Assembly (NCBI RefSeq): GCF_030272615.1 | Contig: NC_081414.1 | Span: forward strand, 809,759,069-809,823,068 | DNA: 64,000 nucleotides | Direction: 5' to 3' | DNA from: Cryptomeria japonica | Lineage: Eukaryota > Streptophyta > Pinopsida > Cupressales > Cupressaceae | In this document: in pieces, positions 44,818 to 57,386 of the stretch | How the letters are laid out: every line of letters begins with the position of its first letter | Position numbering within the stretch: position 1 is the first letter of the stretch | Program-made: the position numbers and the translations under genes | The notes under the pieces: generated by a model | What the model was told of the DNA's origin: nothing | Database searches by the model: none | Seen by the model: only the letters and a program-made list of their open reading frames with translations

Positions 44818-45996
44818 TGTTGGTAATATAAAGGAGTTAATTTGTGTTGCATTGATGTTTTGTCATTGATGTCAACACTAGCTGTTATGATTGTTTACAG
44901 ACTTCTGGTAGAAGGATTGGATTGGGAAGGTTATCAGTTGATTGTTACCGGTACGATTTGGATGATGGAATAAGTTTTTATGGATGGTTCATATACTTCT
45001 AAAGTTTGTTCCAGTCAGTTGGTATTGACTTGATGATCAAATGCTATCTTATATTCTAGTAAGGCTTCTTTCTTGATTCGATAAGGGTTTCATTGACAAA
45101 ATCTTTATTGAAAATATTTGATATTATGTATAAGTGTTGTTGGTGCATCTTCTAGAAGGGAGTCAGGATGCTGATGGTGATTATGTTCATGCCTTGACTA
45201 ATTGGAGTCATTGCTTTGGCGTGTGTGGATCTAATTTAGGTTCGGTGCTATCTAGGTTATGGACCGGTTTCATGAAACATGTTATTGGATCCTTTTGATG
45301 TGCTTCTGGGATGTTTTATTAGTTGGATGATATTTGTTTGGCCCTAGGCTGACATGTCTTATGATTTTAATTTGGGATTATGTAATGAATTTATTGGATT
45401 AGCATTTGGGTGGATGACATAATTGTTTAGGTCCATGTTTTATATAAATATATGTAATATCTCATTGTAGATCATATGCAAGGAGCGAATAATGTAATAT
45501 TCATATAAGCAGAGGATTTGGTTGATCATAGGTGTATGCAAGAGGTTTTAGACCTTCGGTATTGAGCTTAAGAGGAACTATAATCTAGAATGTTTGATGC
45601 TATCTTTCGCAGTTCTTTTCTCTTGATTATTGTCCAATTATTTTAAGGTGGTTAACCTCTTTTGTAGTCAGTGAGACTCCATTGTGATGAGTAGTGCGCT
45701 CTAGGCAATGTGCCTTCCTGCATGTGCAGGCCCCTATTGTAATCATATACTTTCTACAGAAATATCATCTGATTGTGGGTAGGGTTTCCCACCATGGTTT
45801 TTCCCTTTACCGGGTTTTCCACGTACAAATCATGGTGTTAAGTGGTATGGATGCATGATCTTGATTCTCTATTTTATTGTTATTCTTTAATGCTTAATCT
45901 GCTATTCTGGTAAAAGGTTTTAAGTGCTTTAATTTCTCATAATCTATTGACAATTGATTCACCCCCCCTCTCAATTCTCCACCAATTATCCTAACA
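44818..45996 (+). repeat. E1 3' LTR (1179 bp)
   Basis: Begins TGTTGGTAATATAAAGG after the polypurine tract and ends TTATCCTAACA. It contains the U5 motif of this lineage near its end (GGTTTTTCCCTTTACCGGGTTTTCCACG, 45797-45824) and CACCCCCCCTCTCAATT. Its 5' partner is outside the window, so the target duplication cannot be checked; the next five bases are TTAGA. Confidence 0.9.
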
Positions 45997-48241
45997 TTAG
46001 AGCCTACATCTACTGCTACTTGTTCCTGATTTTTTAGAAGATTTTTTGGAGGCTAGTGTTTCAAGATTTCCAAAGTTTTTTATTTTGAATATGTGGTGCG
46101 TCCTTATTTTTGAGAATTTTAGGCTTAAACAGACCTCATTGTTGAGCTCAGAACACCCCAAAACCCCCATTTTCATATAAAATTTGTCCAATTTGGACAA
46201 CTTTGGCCTCTAATTGTTTTGGGGGGGTTTTTGCCCTTTTTTGGGGACAAATTTTGAGAAAAAATCATTTTTTTTTTGTAATTTTATGACATACCCAGGC
46301 CGAAATACACAAAAAATTGTGAAATTATTTTTAATTTTTTTAAAGCACAAAGGGAGGGTGGGTGAGGGGACGGGGGGGGGAGCAACGACCTCTACAAGTC
46401 CGTATGACTCGCAACAAGCCGTGGAGCTTGCCCTCCGGGCCCCGTGCCTTTGTGCCACTGCCCTCCAGCCTCTCGCCTCGTTCGACCACCAGGCCGCCTC
46501 CTACCCATTTTTGCCCTCTGACCTCTCACCTTGGCCAACCATTGTTGCCTCCAACCCACTACCACCGTTTGAGCAGGCTATCACCGCCATCGCCCAAGCC
46601 CCTGCCTATCAGATGTTTTTCCATCATCCAATTTTTTTTCCACCAAGGAGGTATTTTTTCGGCGAGTTTTCATGCAATAACTTTTTTTTGGTAGGTGAAG
46701 GAATATTCTCAAAATATTCGATTGACATCAACATGATGTTAGTAGTACAGACAACTTGCATGGGCCCTGTGACCCTCTTTGTGCCCTAAAAGAGGGTTTT
46801 TTTTTCATTTGGCCATAACTTGGACATGCGATATCATCGAAAAGATTGTTTCATCTACTTTTCAGATTTGTGGGTTTCATCACTTGGTTTTTCTATTGGT
46901 ATATTCTACAACCATTTGACATCAGAGGTGTTGTTTTCAGTCCCGAGCTCATAAATTTTTTCTAGTTTCTCTGTTTTTCGCGATTCCAGCAGAGTTGGGA
47001 TGATGTTTTAGAGCTCTTCATAGCCATCCATGCACTTTTTCTAGATTTTACTCCAGGTACATTTTATTTAGTTTTTTGTGTTTTCACACTCTAGTAAATT
47101 ACTTGGACATATGAGCTCATGGAAACTTCTCGTTTGGGTGGCATGACTTGTTGTTGGATAATCTTCATGTATTTATATCCTTTTGTCTTCTTTGAGCACT
47201 GAATATATCATTTTTTAAGCATTTTTTTTGGTTGCAAATTCACTGAGGTAAAGTGCCACTATGCTTTGCATGCTTGGGATCTTGCACATCTTGTGCCTTA
47301 TTGTACTCACACTCCATTATAAAGTGCCATGGGGGGGGTTTTATATTTTCCTTTGTTTACCATCTACCTTTGTCACGTGAGTGTTCCTTCTATGACATTA
47401 ACCTCATGATGTGTGTTAAGTGAGCGTTCCTTCCATGACACTAGCCTTTATATGTGTTTGTACTTTCTGTTGCACTCTCGCTATTCCTGGTTCTTCGTCA
47501 TGTAGTTTTTTTTGGCATTTAGTTTTAGTGTACCTGTCTCCTCTCCCTTGTCAGCATTATGGAGTATTCTACTATTGGTGCTAATGCTTCCTTGGTTCGT
47601 TGGAGTGAGCTATGTATTCAGTATTTGTTCCTATGTACTAGGTGGATGCAGTGGCTTCTTACCTATGCATTTAAGTGAGATGGATCATTTACCATATGGA
47701 TACTCTTTCATTCCTTTTTTTGGAGACAACCTTCCATCTTTGATTGATCAGCTCTCCAGACTTTGGTGTTTTTTTCCATCTGTATCTTTGAGTTCGGTTG
47801 TTTTCCTTTGTTTTCCATCTAGTTCGAGTAGTGTTATTTGAGCGCACTCATGTAGATTACAGTCTTCTCTACCTGATCATCTTCTATTTTAGTGGAGGTT
47901 CTTTAGATTGATAGTTATTCTTTGACAATGTTTGCATCTTCATGCTTCAGTGGTGTTCTTCATGTTCATCCTTTGTTCCTGTTTTTTGGAACATTCTCTA
48001 GTTTGGAGGCTTCTACATTCCTTCACTAGTCTTCATCTCTTTTTGGAGTAGAGTTTTTTCCCATGTGGTTTTCTCCATTTCTTTGCTTTCTAGAGACTCT
48101 TTTGTACTTGGGTACCTCACCAGGCTTTGTTGCTGAGACCCAAATTTGCCTTCATCATGTAGTTGCATTTGCTTCATGCATTTAGTTTTTATCTACTCCC
48201 TAAGTTCATCTTAAGGGTTTTTTTGCTTCATGCATGTAGTT
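45997..48241. other. Unassigned region, probably a decayed retroelement interior
   Basis: T-rich on the plus strand with one GC-rich island (about 46340-46620). The 191-codon open frame at 46214-46789 has no recognisable domain and begins in low-complexity T-rich text. The region abuts a primer-site-like sequence at 48242 in the orientation expected of the interior of a reverse-strand LTR element, but no partner LTR or pol is visible. Confidence 0.35.
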
Positions 48242-48253
48242 GCTCTGATACCA
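48242..48253 (-). other. Primer-binding site next to the LTR at 48254
   Basis: GCTCTGATACCA, the exact reverse complement of TGGTATCAGAGC, immediately before the LTR end. Confidence 0.8.
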
Positions 48254-48592
48254 TGAAGAAGTTGAGAAATACAACTTCAAAGATTCCAAGAATGCCTGCA
48301 AGCAAAATACCTGTCACAAGAAAAGAATGGAGGCAAAAAAACAATAATGGCTCCGAAGAAAAAGATTATCATTCAAAGAAGGAATAAAAAAGAAACACAA
48401 TACAATCCTTATAAAAGGAGATTGTGCAACCCTAAAAGGTGTGCAACCCTAAATGAGAATGTGTGTTTAATAATTATAATAATTATTAAATACCTACAAT
48501 ATTATTAAATGCCCAAGTTTATCTTAAGTGTAGAGGATAATAGACTAATAATTAAATAAATAATTATTTGCCAATACATGATAACTCTAACA
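48254..48592 (-). repeat. Unpaired LTR (339 bp)
   Basis: Plus-strand ends TGAAGAAGTTGAG and GATAACTCTAACA. TG...CA ends plus the adjacent tRNA-Met primer site mark it as a 5' LTR of a reverse-strand element (minus-strand start TGTTAGAGTTATC). No second copy is seen in the window, so the rest of the element is missing or beyond recognition. Confidence 0.75.
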
Positions 48593-49829
48593 AAATATAT
48601 CATTTCTATACTTCTATAACACCAAATTTTTTCATCCCCCCATATTGTAGATAGATAATTTCTAGTTTAAAAATATAAATCTCAACTTTATTAAAAATCA
48701 AATTTATTTTTAAAACAAAAATAGTAATCACTTTTGTTTGGTGCAAGAAATCGATTAATTAGGCTTAAGTGAATGTAATAGTATTAATAAGATAAGGAGA
48801 CATAAAGATCTAATAAATAAGTTATATTACATTACTTTTAGTACTTGCTGTAGGCAATACTATTGCATTCACTAAAGCATTTTTATTCAATTAGTTTGCT
48901 CCAATCAAACATGATTATTATTTTTTGTTTTCAAAATAAACTTAATTTTTGTAATGTTGAGCTTTATATTTTTTAATTTAAGATATTGCAAAAATTATTT
49001 ATCTACACTATGATTGGTTTTTAAAAATGGTGTTATAGGAGCAAATTTTTAGGAATGATAGATTTTTTAGGTTTTTTTTGGATTTCCTTAGTATTTAAAA
49101 AAAAAGAAATGTTTATTTTAAATAGTTTTTTTCATTTTTTATTATTTATAATATCATAAATAAAATTATTTTTCTAAATAGATATATAAATTTTAACAAT
49201 TCTTTTTTATCTCAAAATATATATAATAAAACCAATTATAAGGATTTGATTCAATTTAAATTAAATTAAATACAACCATTCTATCAAAAAAAATCTAATC
49301 ATTATATGATTGTATTTTATATATATTTTTGAAATCGTTCTATTTTTAATACTTTTTTGAAAATCATTAATTTTTGAATTATTTTAAAATATACAAAATA
49401 ATATAGTAACTTTTAGTCATAAATTTAAATATTTTTCATTAAATTATTCAAAAAATGTTTATTTTCACTTTGATAATTATTAATAATTGTTTAATTAAGA
49501 TCAATTATAATTAATATTACCTAAATATTAAAAAACAAAAATATTACACTACAAATTAATAATTATATTTGAGATTAATTTTATTATAATTATAATAATA
49601 TAATTTTTTTAAATTAAATTGGGATTAGGATTTTTAATCTTTCCAATGAGATTTTTATGAGCAAGACCAGAGGTTTTCTTTGCATGATAAATTAGTGGTC
49701 TTCCACTTTTATTGAAAATAAAAATAAAAATTAGAATACATATTTTTATTATAATTCAAAATTACAATAATTAAAAATTATAATAATTAAAAATTAGAAT
49801 AAATTATGATGGCAAGTACTCTCCACTAC
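48593..49829. other. AT-rich DNA, no gene seen
   Basis: Very AT-rich, with many ATTA/TAAT runs and no supportable coding frame or named repeat. Confidence 0.4.
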
Positions 49830-50545
49830 ATGATAATTGTTTATTCAATCAAAAAATTAAAACATATAAAAATCAGATAAAATCCAAAACTAAATTTAAA
49901 TTAAATAAGTCAAAAACAATGGTGGGACTTTTATCAACTTTTACCCTACCTAAAATAATAGTGAGAATTGAATCTAAATAGAGAACTCAAATGGAAAGTA
50001 CGTACACTCTTCTACAAAAGATGCAGCCGTCACTGAAAATGCCAGATTTAAATTTTTATTTAATTTATTAACTATTAACCAGTTTTTTTCATAGCTTATG
50101 ATGATCAGATTTTATTGAATTTAGTACGCTCAAATACATTGAATCACAAGTTTCGTCAAACTTAAGCTTCTTGGGAGTGGGAATCAATAATTGTTTATTC
50201 AATCAAAAAATTAAAACATATAAAAATCAGATAAAATCCAAAACTAAATTTAAATTAAATAAGTCAAAAACAATGGTGGGACTTTTATCAACTTTTACCC
50301 TACCTAAAATATATTAATTTTTTTAAAAAGATGAAATAATAGTGAGAATTGAATCTAAATAGAGAACTCAAATGGAAAGTACGTACACTCTTCTACAAAA
50401 GATGCAGAGATAATAATAAAAAGGATTCTTGCAGTCGTCACTGAAAATGTCAGATTTAATTTAGTAACCAGTTTTTGTCATAGCTTATGATCAGATTTTA
50501 TTGAATTTAGTACGCTCGAATACATTGAATCACAAGTTTCGTCAA
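49830..50545 (+). repeat. Direct tandem duplication (two ~340-360 bp copies)
   Basis: ATAATTGTTTATTCAATCAA... through GTCAAACTTAAG occurs at about 49830-50165 and again at about 50187-50545. The copies share AACAATGGTGGGACTTTTAT and AAAGTACGTACACTCTTCTA, and differ by short indels such as an extra AT-rich stretch near 50310-50335 and 50408-50432. Confidence 0.9.
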
Positions 50546-52379
50546 ACTTAAGAACTTTAATGGTTTGGTATATTTTTAAGTGAGAAATCAAATAATAAAA
50601 ATAAATATTATATAATTTTCAATTTGTTTTATTGAATTATAATCGTCATGGCTGGATGGGCAAAGATACGTATCAATAAAAATCATATAGAGAAATGGTG
50701 ATTCAAATATAAGAATAGACTAAAATTTAGTATTCCTTAGAGTGTATGATGGGAGAAGTAGACAAAGACATTGAATTCAATATAGGGTTAATTAGTGAAA
50801 GAAGCATATTAGTCATATGCTTAAGTAGCATCATACCTAATATCTTTGTGGAGAATTTTTCTAAATACATCATGTAAAGAAAATTATATCGAGGAAATTT
50901 AGAAGTGTAAAGAGAGCTTTTGGTGAAAATGACATGGAGAGTAGGAATATTGGAAATGGTCTTATATGGAGGGTTATGGATCGAAGGGACAAGCTTCATA
51001 GTTGTAGTAGATGTGAAAATGTAGGAATAAATGTGAAATGATCATTACAAGAATGACGATTAGATGTAAGTATATTAGGAGCATTGTGATCTTCAATAAC
51101 TTATATCATAAGCGAATAGTATTCTGTGTGTTTTTTAAGGTTCTTTTAGTCAATTACATTTTTTATGACAAGTGGAATGTGCCTAATAAAAGAAGATGGT
51201 GATGTCACCCTTATAAATAAGGTATTGTATTTTCTTATTGATGAGTCAACATTGTTTGGTATAATAGACTAAAATCCTACTATACAAATACAAAAAAGAG
51301 GCAAACGGCCATGCATATGAGATTTCTTGAAGGAAAGTGGAGGAACAATAATTTGGCTTCTAGGAGAAGTTGCAAAATATGTTCAAGTGGATCAACAAGA
51401 TGTGTACATAGTCCATCACTCTTGTTTATCTTGAGAAGTGAAAGGACAAATACTTTTAGATCATTCATAAAGGGAATATACATGGGAAGAAGAGGGAGAA
51501 GTGCTACTAACCTATTCCAATTATTTTTTCAATCTTGATGGTTGAAAAGAAAAATCAGAAAGAGAAGTGTGATGGTTAACTTTTGTTTTCTCTTTAATGT
51601 GGGGGAATAAATTTTTGAAAACTAGAGGTTGTGCAACATAGAATTACAAGGATAGAATCACACATGAAAAACTATTTAAAAAAGTAAGAAGTATAAGTAT
51701 TAACACTTTCACTACCTGATCATTTATGTAGTGTGCTAGTTATATTAGAGTTACTCTAGGATCTATTTTATATTAGAAACAAAGGGTGGTTCATATGTAA
51801 TATTAGAGATGAAGTGTAAAAATATATGATTTAAGATGTATTAGCAATCCATATCATTATCCATCAATCTATTATTAAATAAATTAGTTAGCATATCATT
51901 ATAAGATTTATATGAGTCAATAAAAGCGTAATTTTTTGACATAATTAATAGGGTCTTCATGGTCATTAAATTTATCAAAGGATACATGACCATGCCAATA
52001 GGATAGTGATATGATAAAATCATATTACAAAAAGGTGAGAGTAACCTTGAAGTTGTGGAATGAGAGGTAGTAGGACAAGTTATAAAACCAAATTACTCAT
52101 ATGTATCCTCAAGTGTAGTGTATAGATAGTTTCAAATTGGATAATGGGGTGAATAATATATAGATGTGTGCATGAATGAATTGAGTATGACATGCATGTG
52201 AATTGATAAGAATTTGATGTGAATGATGCACAAGAAGATTTGGTATTTCTAAAGTGTGAAAGACAGTCCGTGAAGAGTTTTGAGATGGTGTTCGATGTTA
52301 GATGTGCTTTCCATGATATTGGTCACTTGACACAATAGTTCAGGGCTAATTTCATGATCAAGAAATCTTTTTCATTTCA
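50546..52379. other. Unassigned AT-rich region
   Basis: No gene, LTR end or domain identified. Open frames such as 50999-50727 (-) and 51311-51538 (+) have no recognisable motifs. The upstream part of the copia LTR ending at 52797 may begin in here. Confidence 0.35.
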
Positions 52380-52797
52380 ATTAATTGATTCTCTAAACCT
52401 GCTAGAAGAAGGTGTGTTCCTTTTGGCAATTAGTGCAATCATTTGTATCCTTCCCTAAGACAATGACTCTCAATAATGTAAGGCCTTTGTATCTTGCCCT
52501 AAGGTTGTGTGCCTTAGTCTTGAAAATCTATTCAAGGGAAGTGAACTCCTTGTCATTGAGCCTAAACATTTTAATTGGGTATTCATATTATGAGTGGGAT
52601 TCTCACCTTGGTTTTTCCCTATTGAAGGTTTTCCACATAAATATGGTTTTCATATATTTGTTGTGCTTCAAGTCTTTTCATGTTTTATAATTGCAGTAAT
52701 AAGTTTATTATAAATTTAGGATTAATAGACCATAAATGAAGTATTTTAAGGTCCAAACTATTCCACCCCCCTTATCAGCCCCATGGTGTGTTCAACA
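52380..52797 (+). repeat. E4 5' LTR, 3' portion (start not determined)
   Basis: Ends CCCCATGGTGTGTTCAACA directly before the primer site. It has the lineage motif GGTTTTTCCCTATTGAAGGT and TTCCACATAAATATGG at about 52610-52645. The TG start of this LTR could not be fixed. Confidence 0.72.
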
Positions 52798-52799
52798 AC

Positions 52800-52811
52800 T
52801 GGTATCAGAGC
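52800..52811 (+). other. E4 primer-binding site (initiator tRNA-Met type)
   Basis: TGGTATCAGAGC, the standard copia primer site, three bases after the LTR end. Confidence 0.92.
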
Positions 52812-52856
52812 CTAGTTTGTCTCAAAGAAGTTTAACTGTTTGAGGAAGATCTGAAA

Positions 52857-54262
52857 TGACACATAAAGTAAATTACAAAGCATCAAATTTTGATGGAACA
52901 ATCTACTCTTATTGGAAAGAAAGGATGGACTGTCATTTGGAATCTCTATCAACTAGAATATGGGAGAGTATCAAGAATGGGTATGCTTCTTTGGCTAATG
53001 ATCCTTAGACTCTTGATGAGTTGAAGACACATGAGAATAATGCAAAGGATAAAGTTATAGGGTTGAATTATACTAAAGAGATCTAGGAGAAGCTGAGTAG
53101 TGTATATGAAGGTGATCAAAAGACAAATAAAGACAAGTTGACAAATCTGAAGAACAAGTTTGAAATATTGAGAATGTTTGATGAATAGAAAATTGAAAGT
53201 TATATACACTGATTAAATGAGATCATGAGTGTGATTAAAGATATTGGTGGTAAATTAGAAGAAAGTGAGGTTGTGAGAAAAGTGATGTTGAGATTTCCTA
53301 AATGATACAAACTTAAGAAGTATGCCATTATAGAAAGTCGAGATATGGAGAAGTACACCTTAGATCAGTTGTATGGATCACTCTCTACCTTTGAGATTGT
53401 TGAGCTAGATGATTTGTAAAAAGAGAAGAAATAAGAAACATTCAAAGCTACTAAGAAGACTGGAAATGAACTTGAAACAAGCAATGACATGGATGAGATA
53501 GAAGAAAACTTTGTGAGAAGACTAAAGAAAGGATCTAGAAAGTACAAAGGTAAGTTACTCTTCAAGTGTGTTAATTGTGAAAGAACTAGTCATTAAACTT
53601 CTATATGTACTTATAAGGAAGACTATAGTAGAATATTTGATGATGATAATAAGGAAAAAGACAATCACATATGGAATAATAGGAATAAGAGAATAGATGA
53701 TAAAGACAAACCTAAGAAGAATTTCTACTCAATGGAGACCTATTCATCTAAAGAAGAAGATGGTGATGACTCAAATGAAGAATAATTATTTTTAGCTATA
53801 AAGGAGAAGAGTGATAAATGGTCTGGTAATCTGAAAGATGTGAAGAAGAGTGAAATTTACCAATGAATGTGAAGAATGCACTACATGTGAAAGTAGAGCC
53901 TAAAGCATTGATAATTGATTTCAGATGTTAAAATTATATAACAGGTGATAAAGTAAAGTTCATGTTGACTTTGAGAAGTATGACGGTGGTTCTACAAAGT
54001 TTACCAATGAGGAAGCTATACCTACTTGTGGTAAAGGTACTATTTCAATTGATTGTAAGCATAAGGATGATAATTTTTACTATGTTAACAATGTGAGACA
54101 TAATATTTTGAGAGTGATCAACAAATTTGTAGTAAGGGTTATAAGCTCATATTATATGGATTCTTAAGTGAAGTCAGAAAATAAAGGTTCAAGACATTAG
54201 TTACAGAAGGTATAATAACTAATGTCAATGTCTACTATGTGAAGGGTAACAAAGGAAGTAGT
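52857..54262 (+). pseudogene. E4 copia gag and protease, heavily broken
   Basis: ATG at 52857 (MTHKVNYKASNFDGTIYSYW) followed by copia gag: ERMDCHLESLSTRIWESIKN, ENNAKDKVIGLNY, KLSSVYEGD, a zinc-knuckle remnant CVNCERTSH-stop-TSIC at about 53568-53610, and an acidic/Lys linker. A degraded protease follows near 53910-54130 (IIDFRC in place of IDSGC, then text matching GGSTKFTNEEAIPTCGKGTISID in shifted frames). At least ten stops. It ends without integrase near 54262, so the element is truncated. Confidence 0.85.
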
Positions 54263-56290
54263 TGTAGGTAACATAATAGTTCTTCCATTGGTGACTTTCA
54301 TTTTCATCTCCACATTTAACTACTAGTATGAACATGGTATAGTACCTAACTAGTTATATAATAGGTCCTATTCACACTTATATACATATTATTCATAGGA
54401 CATTCAATTTTTTTTGTCTCATATCATATAATTAACATACTTGTTATGATATTAGTATATATGAGACTTTCATACTTGTCTTTACAATAAGAATTTTCTT
54501 ACTATATAGTTTGCAAGTTTTATTATTTTATCTAATTTTTTTTCTTCATAGCATTTTTATTCCCACTATATAATTTGGAAGGTTTTTTTGTCATAGGTGA
54601 TCCTTATCTCCTATGAGGTTGGTCAATAATTGTTACATGCTATTAGAACTTTAAGTATGTAACTACCTTCCCTCTTTCAAAGAGTTTTTGGGAATAGATT
54701 CTAAATGGCGCATTTTAATGCCTACCTCGCGGTTGAGCTAAAAAAGCCCCAAAACCTATAAATTCTTTTTTGGTCTATTAAATTCACCACAAAAAAATGT
54801 TATGGCTATATTGATTCATAGAAATCGATAGTCATACAATGATCATGCCCTTACTTACAATTATATTATTGTTTCATATGTAGACAAATTTTTGTTACAA
54901 TATTTTTGTACTTCCTACATCATCCAATATGAAAACCATTTTTAATATTTTATTGCACTATGGATATGGGTCTCCATAGGTGGTCATGTAAAAATTTAAT
55001 AGTTATTTGTGCATGTACTTCTAGGTTTCTAAACACTCAATCATACTATTGAAGGGGGCAATGGAGCTAAAACCTCTACTCCCACAATTCCATTCAAGAG
55101 GAACCTCTTGTCATTTTTAAACCAATTGAGCACATTCACCTCCCATATTCTATAACAATATTGTGCACCTTAGTGCAACCAATCACTTTAGCACCACTAA
55201 TACTGCAACTACCACTAATCCTCACCTAGAAATGTTGCCCAATAGTTTTAATAATGCTAGTTTCCTTTTTTCTTTCTTAGAGGAGGGAGTTTTTTATATT
55301 AAAATAGTGGTAGTTTCCTTTTCTCTTTCTTAGAGGGGGGAGGATTTTATATTGAAATAGTTCTAGTTTCCTTTTCTCTTTTTGATCATAATTTGTACTA
55401 GTGTATTTGGTTTTAATGTATTTTACCACTATTCCTATTAAATTTTTTTAGCATTTTTTTTAAAAGCTGATGTTGTAAGAAAACCCTAAAAATAACTAAC
55501 TTTGAGTGTTTCCCTAAAAATAGCTTATTATAAGCGGCTAGAATGTAAAGGCATTATAATGATGTTGTACTAATTTATAGTATAATAAGAAAAGATTGGA
55601 TAACTGTGTTTGGTGGATGTAGCCCATCTTGGGTGAACCTTGTTAAATCTCTGTGTTATTTGTGTTATGCATTTCTCTTCATCTTTTATGTTTTTATCTA
55701 CATATAATTATTAATTTGTATTTTCTTTAGATCTTCCTAAACCCTAATAGATGGTGATAGCGATGCATACCTCCCTCTGTGGTCTTTAACTTTCTTTGGT
55801 GGTGTCTTGGCCGTGTCATCTTTGTTTGGGACTGGGTTTTGTATTGTTTCATGGGGCTTTGCTTGTAGTAGGAGATATGCGGTGGACGCGGTATTTGAGG
55901 TTGCTTCTGTGGTGAGACGTAAGTCTAGTGCTGTGTTGCTTTTGATGGCTAATTTTTATGATTTCTGTGCCTAGGAGTTGATCTCATGGTATGGAGTCTT
56001 CCTGGTTGTTGCTCCTTCTGATGGGTGGTGTAGTTTTGGTGTGTGACATTTCTCTATGCTTGAGGATTTTTATGTGGAGGAAGGCTTAGATGCTATGGAG
56101 GTTTCCTTCTCTAATTTGTTTGTCGTGTGTACCCTCCCCATGGTCTAAGATCTAGGGGCACTCCAGGTGTAGGGTTTTGTCTTTTTTTCTTGATTTACCC
56201 TCTCCCCTTGGGGATGATTCTGGAGATGATGTGGGTCTCTATGAGGGAGATCTTTGTGTTTTTGAGGGTTTTTTTCCCTGAGCTTCCTAT
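54263..56290. other. Unassigned region
   Basis: No gene found. Near 55262-55390 a short phrase AGTTTCCTTTTCTCTTTCTTAGAGG occurs in two or three close copies. The rest shows nothing I can name. Confidence 0.35.
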
Positions 56291-56689
56291 TTAAGATTTC
56301 ATGTACTTATCTTGTGCTATTTTTATCTTGAGGTCGCTCGACTTTTTCTCTGTTCTAGGAAGTCCTCCTATAGAGGAGAGGATTTTTATTTGTTGGTCTA
56401 TGATTGTGATGTGTCGGCTTCTGGGATGCTCTCCTCCTAGCCTTTCTAAGGTGGCCCTTTCTTCTATAGAGGAAAAGATTTGGTGGTTGGGAGTGGTTGG
56501 GTTTCTACTTCTTGTGAGAGAGTTTTTCAGGGCTGATGATCTATCTTCTTTCTTTTCCAATTGAGGTGGGGAGATGGTGTGAGAAGGTCTTTCGGGTGAG
56601 GCTACTGCTCAAGTTGCTAATTAAGGCTACCTGCCATTACTTTTTTGTGGGTCTTCATGGTAAGGTCTGGGTTTTTTTTGTGCCTGTTT
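56291..56689. other. GT-rich region without supportable gene
   Basis: Overlapping open frames on both strands (56301-56564 +, 56560-56291 -) but no domain, and codon content looks like a low-complexity Cys/Ser/Leu reading. Probably repeat-derived. Confidence 0.35.
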
Positions 56690-57345
56690 TCAAACCTTTT
56701 TGGGGTTTGAGGGATCCTTCCAAAACCCTCCTTGTGTATGTCTTGAAGGTTAGGGGATACTTTCAAAACCCCTACGTATTCTTTCAAGTTTTTTCTATTC
56801 CGTGTGTGCTGGTCATGGGAGCCTTGTTTTTCCCACAAGCAAGCTATATGCTAGTAATTTTAAAGGGCCTACTTTGGCTAGTTGTGGTTTTTGGTTAAGG
56901 GTTAGTTGTGTTGTTGGTAGGCTAAAACTTTTGTTATGGGTTAAGGGATCCTAAGAAAACCCTTGTTTATTGGTTTTGGGAGCCAATTTAAAACCTGTGA
57001 TGAAGGTTAGGGGAGCCTTTCAAAACCCCATCAGTCCAGATTGTGAGTATATGTTGATCTATTGTAATTTGGTGTTGTTGAAGGTGATGGGTGCCTGGAT
57101 ACACCCATTGAAACATTTGTAGGTTAAGGGAGCCTTGCAAAACCCTTGTTTATGTGTTAGGGAAGATTTTATGTCCAGTTTGTGGTTTGGCTATTGGTAT
57201 GTTGATTTTGTTTTCTTTTAGCCATGTTGTACTATGGGTTCCAGATCCTAGTAAAATTTGAGGGTTTCGGGTCCCTTCAAAACCTGTGGGGTTTTGAGTC
57301 CCCTCAAAACCTATTGTATGGGGTTTCTAGTCTCCTCAAAACCCG
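56690..57345 (+). repeat. Degenerate repeats of GGTTAGGGG..CCTTTCAAAACCC
   Basis: About nine loosely spaced copies, for example GGGATCCTTCCAAAACCCTC, GGGGATACTTTCAAAACCCC, GGGAGCCTTGCAAAACCCTT and GAGTCCCCTCAAAACCTATT. The units share a purine-rich GGTTAGGG part and a TCAAAACC part at irregular distances. Confidence 0.7.
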
Positions 57346-57361
57346 TTTACCCTTAATAAAA

Positions 57362-57386
57362 AACATCTCTCTCTCTCTCTCTCTCA
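57362..57386 (+). repeat. (CT)n microsatellite
   Basis: About 12 CT units directly after AAAAAACAT. Confidence 0.95.

Larger units (their letters stand above)
1..45996 (+). mobile_element. E1: old Ty1/copia retrotransposon, 5' end outside window, split by E2
   Basis: A forward copia element whose body occupies 1-2711 and 43429-45996. The two halves are colinear: the first ends in the reverse transcriptase just before the catalytic FVDD box, and the second resumes with that box after removal of E2 and one copy of its TAATG target duplication. Domain order is zinc knuckle, protease, integrase, reverse transcriptase, RNase H, which is the copia order. The 5' LTR and gag start lie upstream of base 1. 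The 3' LTR is at 44818-45996. All coding segments carry stops and frameshifts, so it is inactive. Confidence 0.93.

Noticed and set aside
46214-46789. 191-codon frame in a GC-rich island as a host gene
   Set aside because: No domain, begins in a T-rich run, no splice or homology support, and an overlapping frame of similar length exists.
56301-56898. Overlapping Leu/Val/Phe-rich frames as membrane protein genes
   Set aside because: Composition follows the GT-rich sequence. Frames occur on both strands and no conserved motif is visible.
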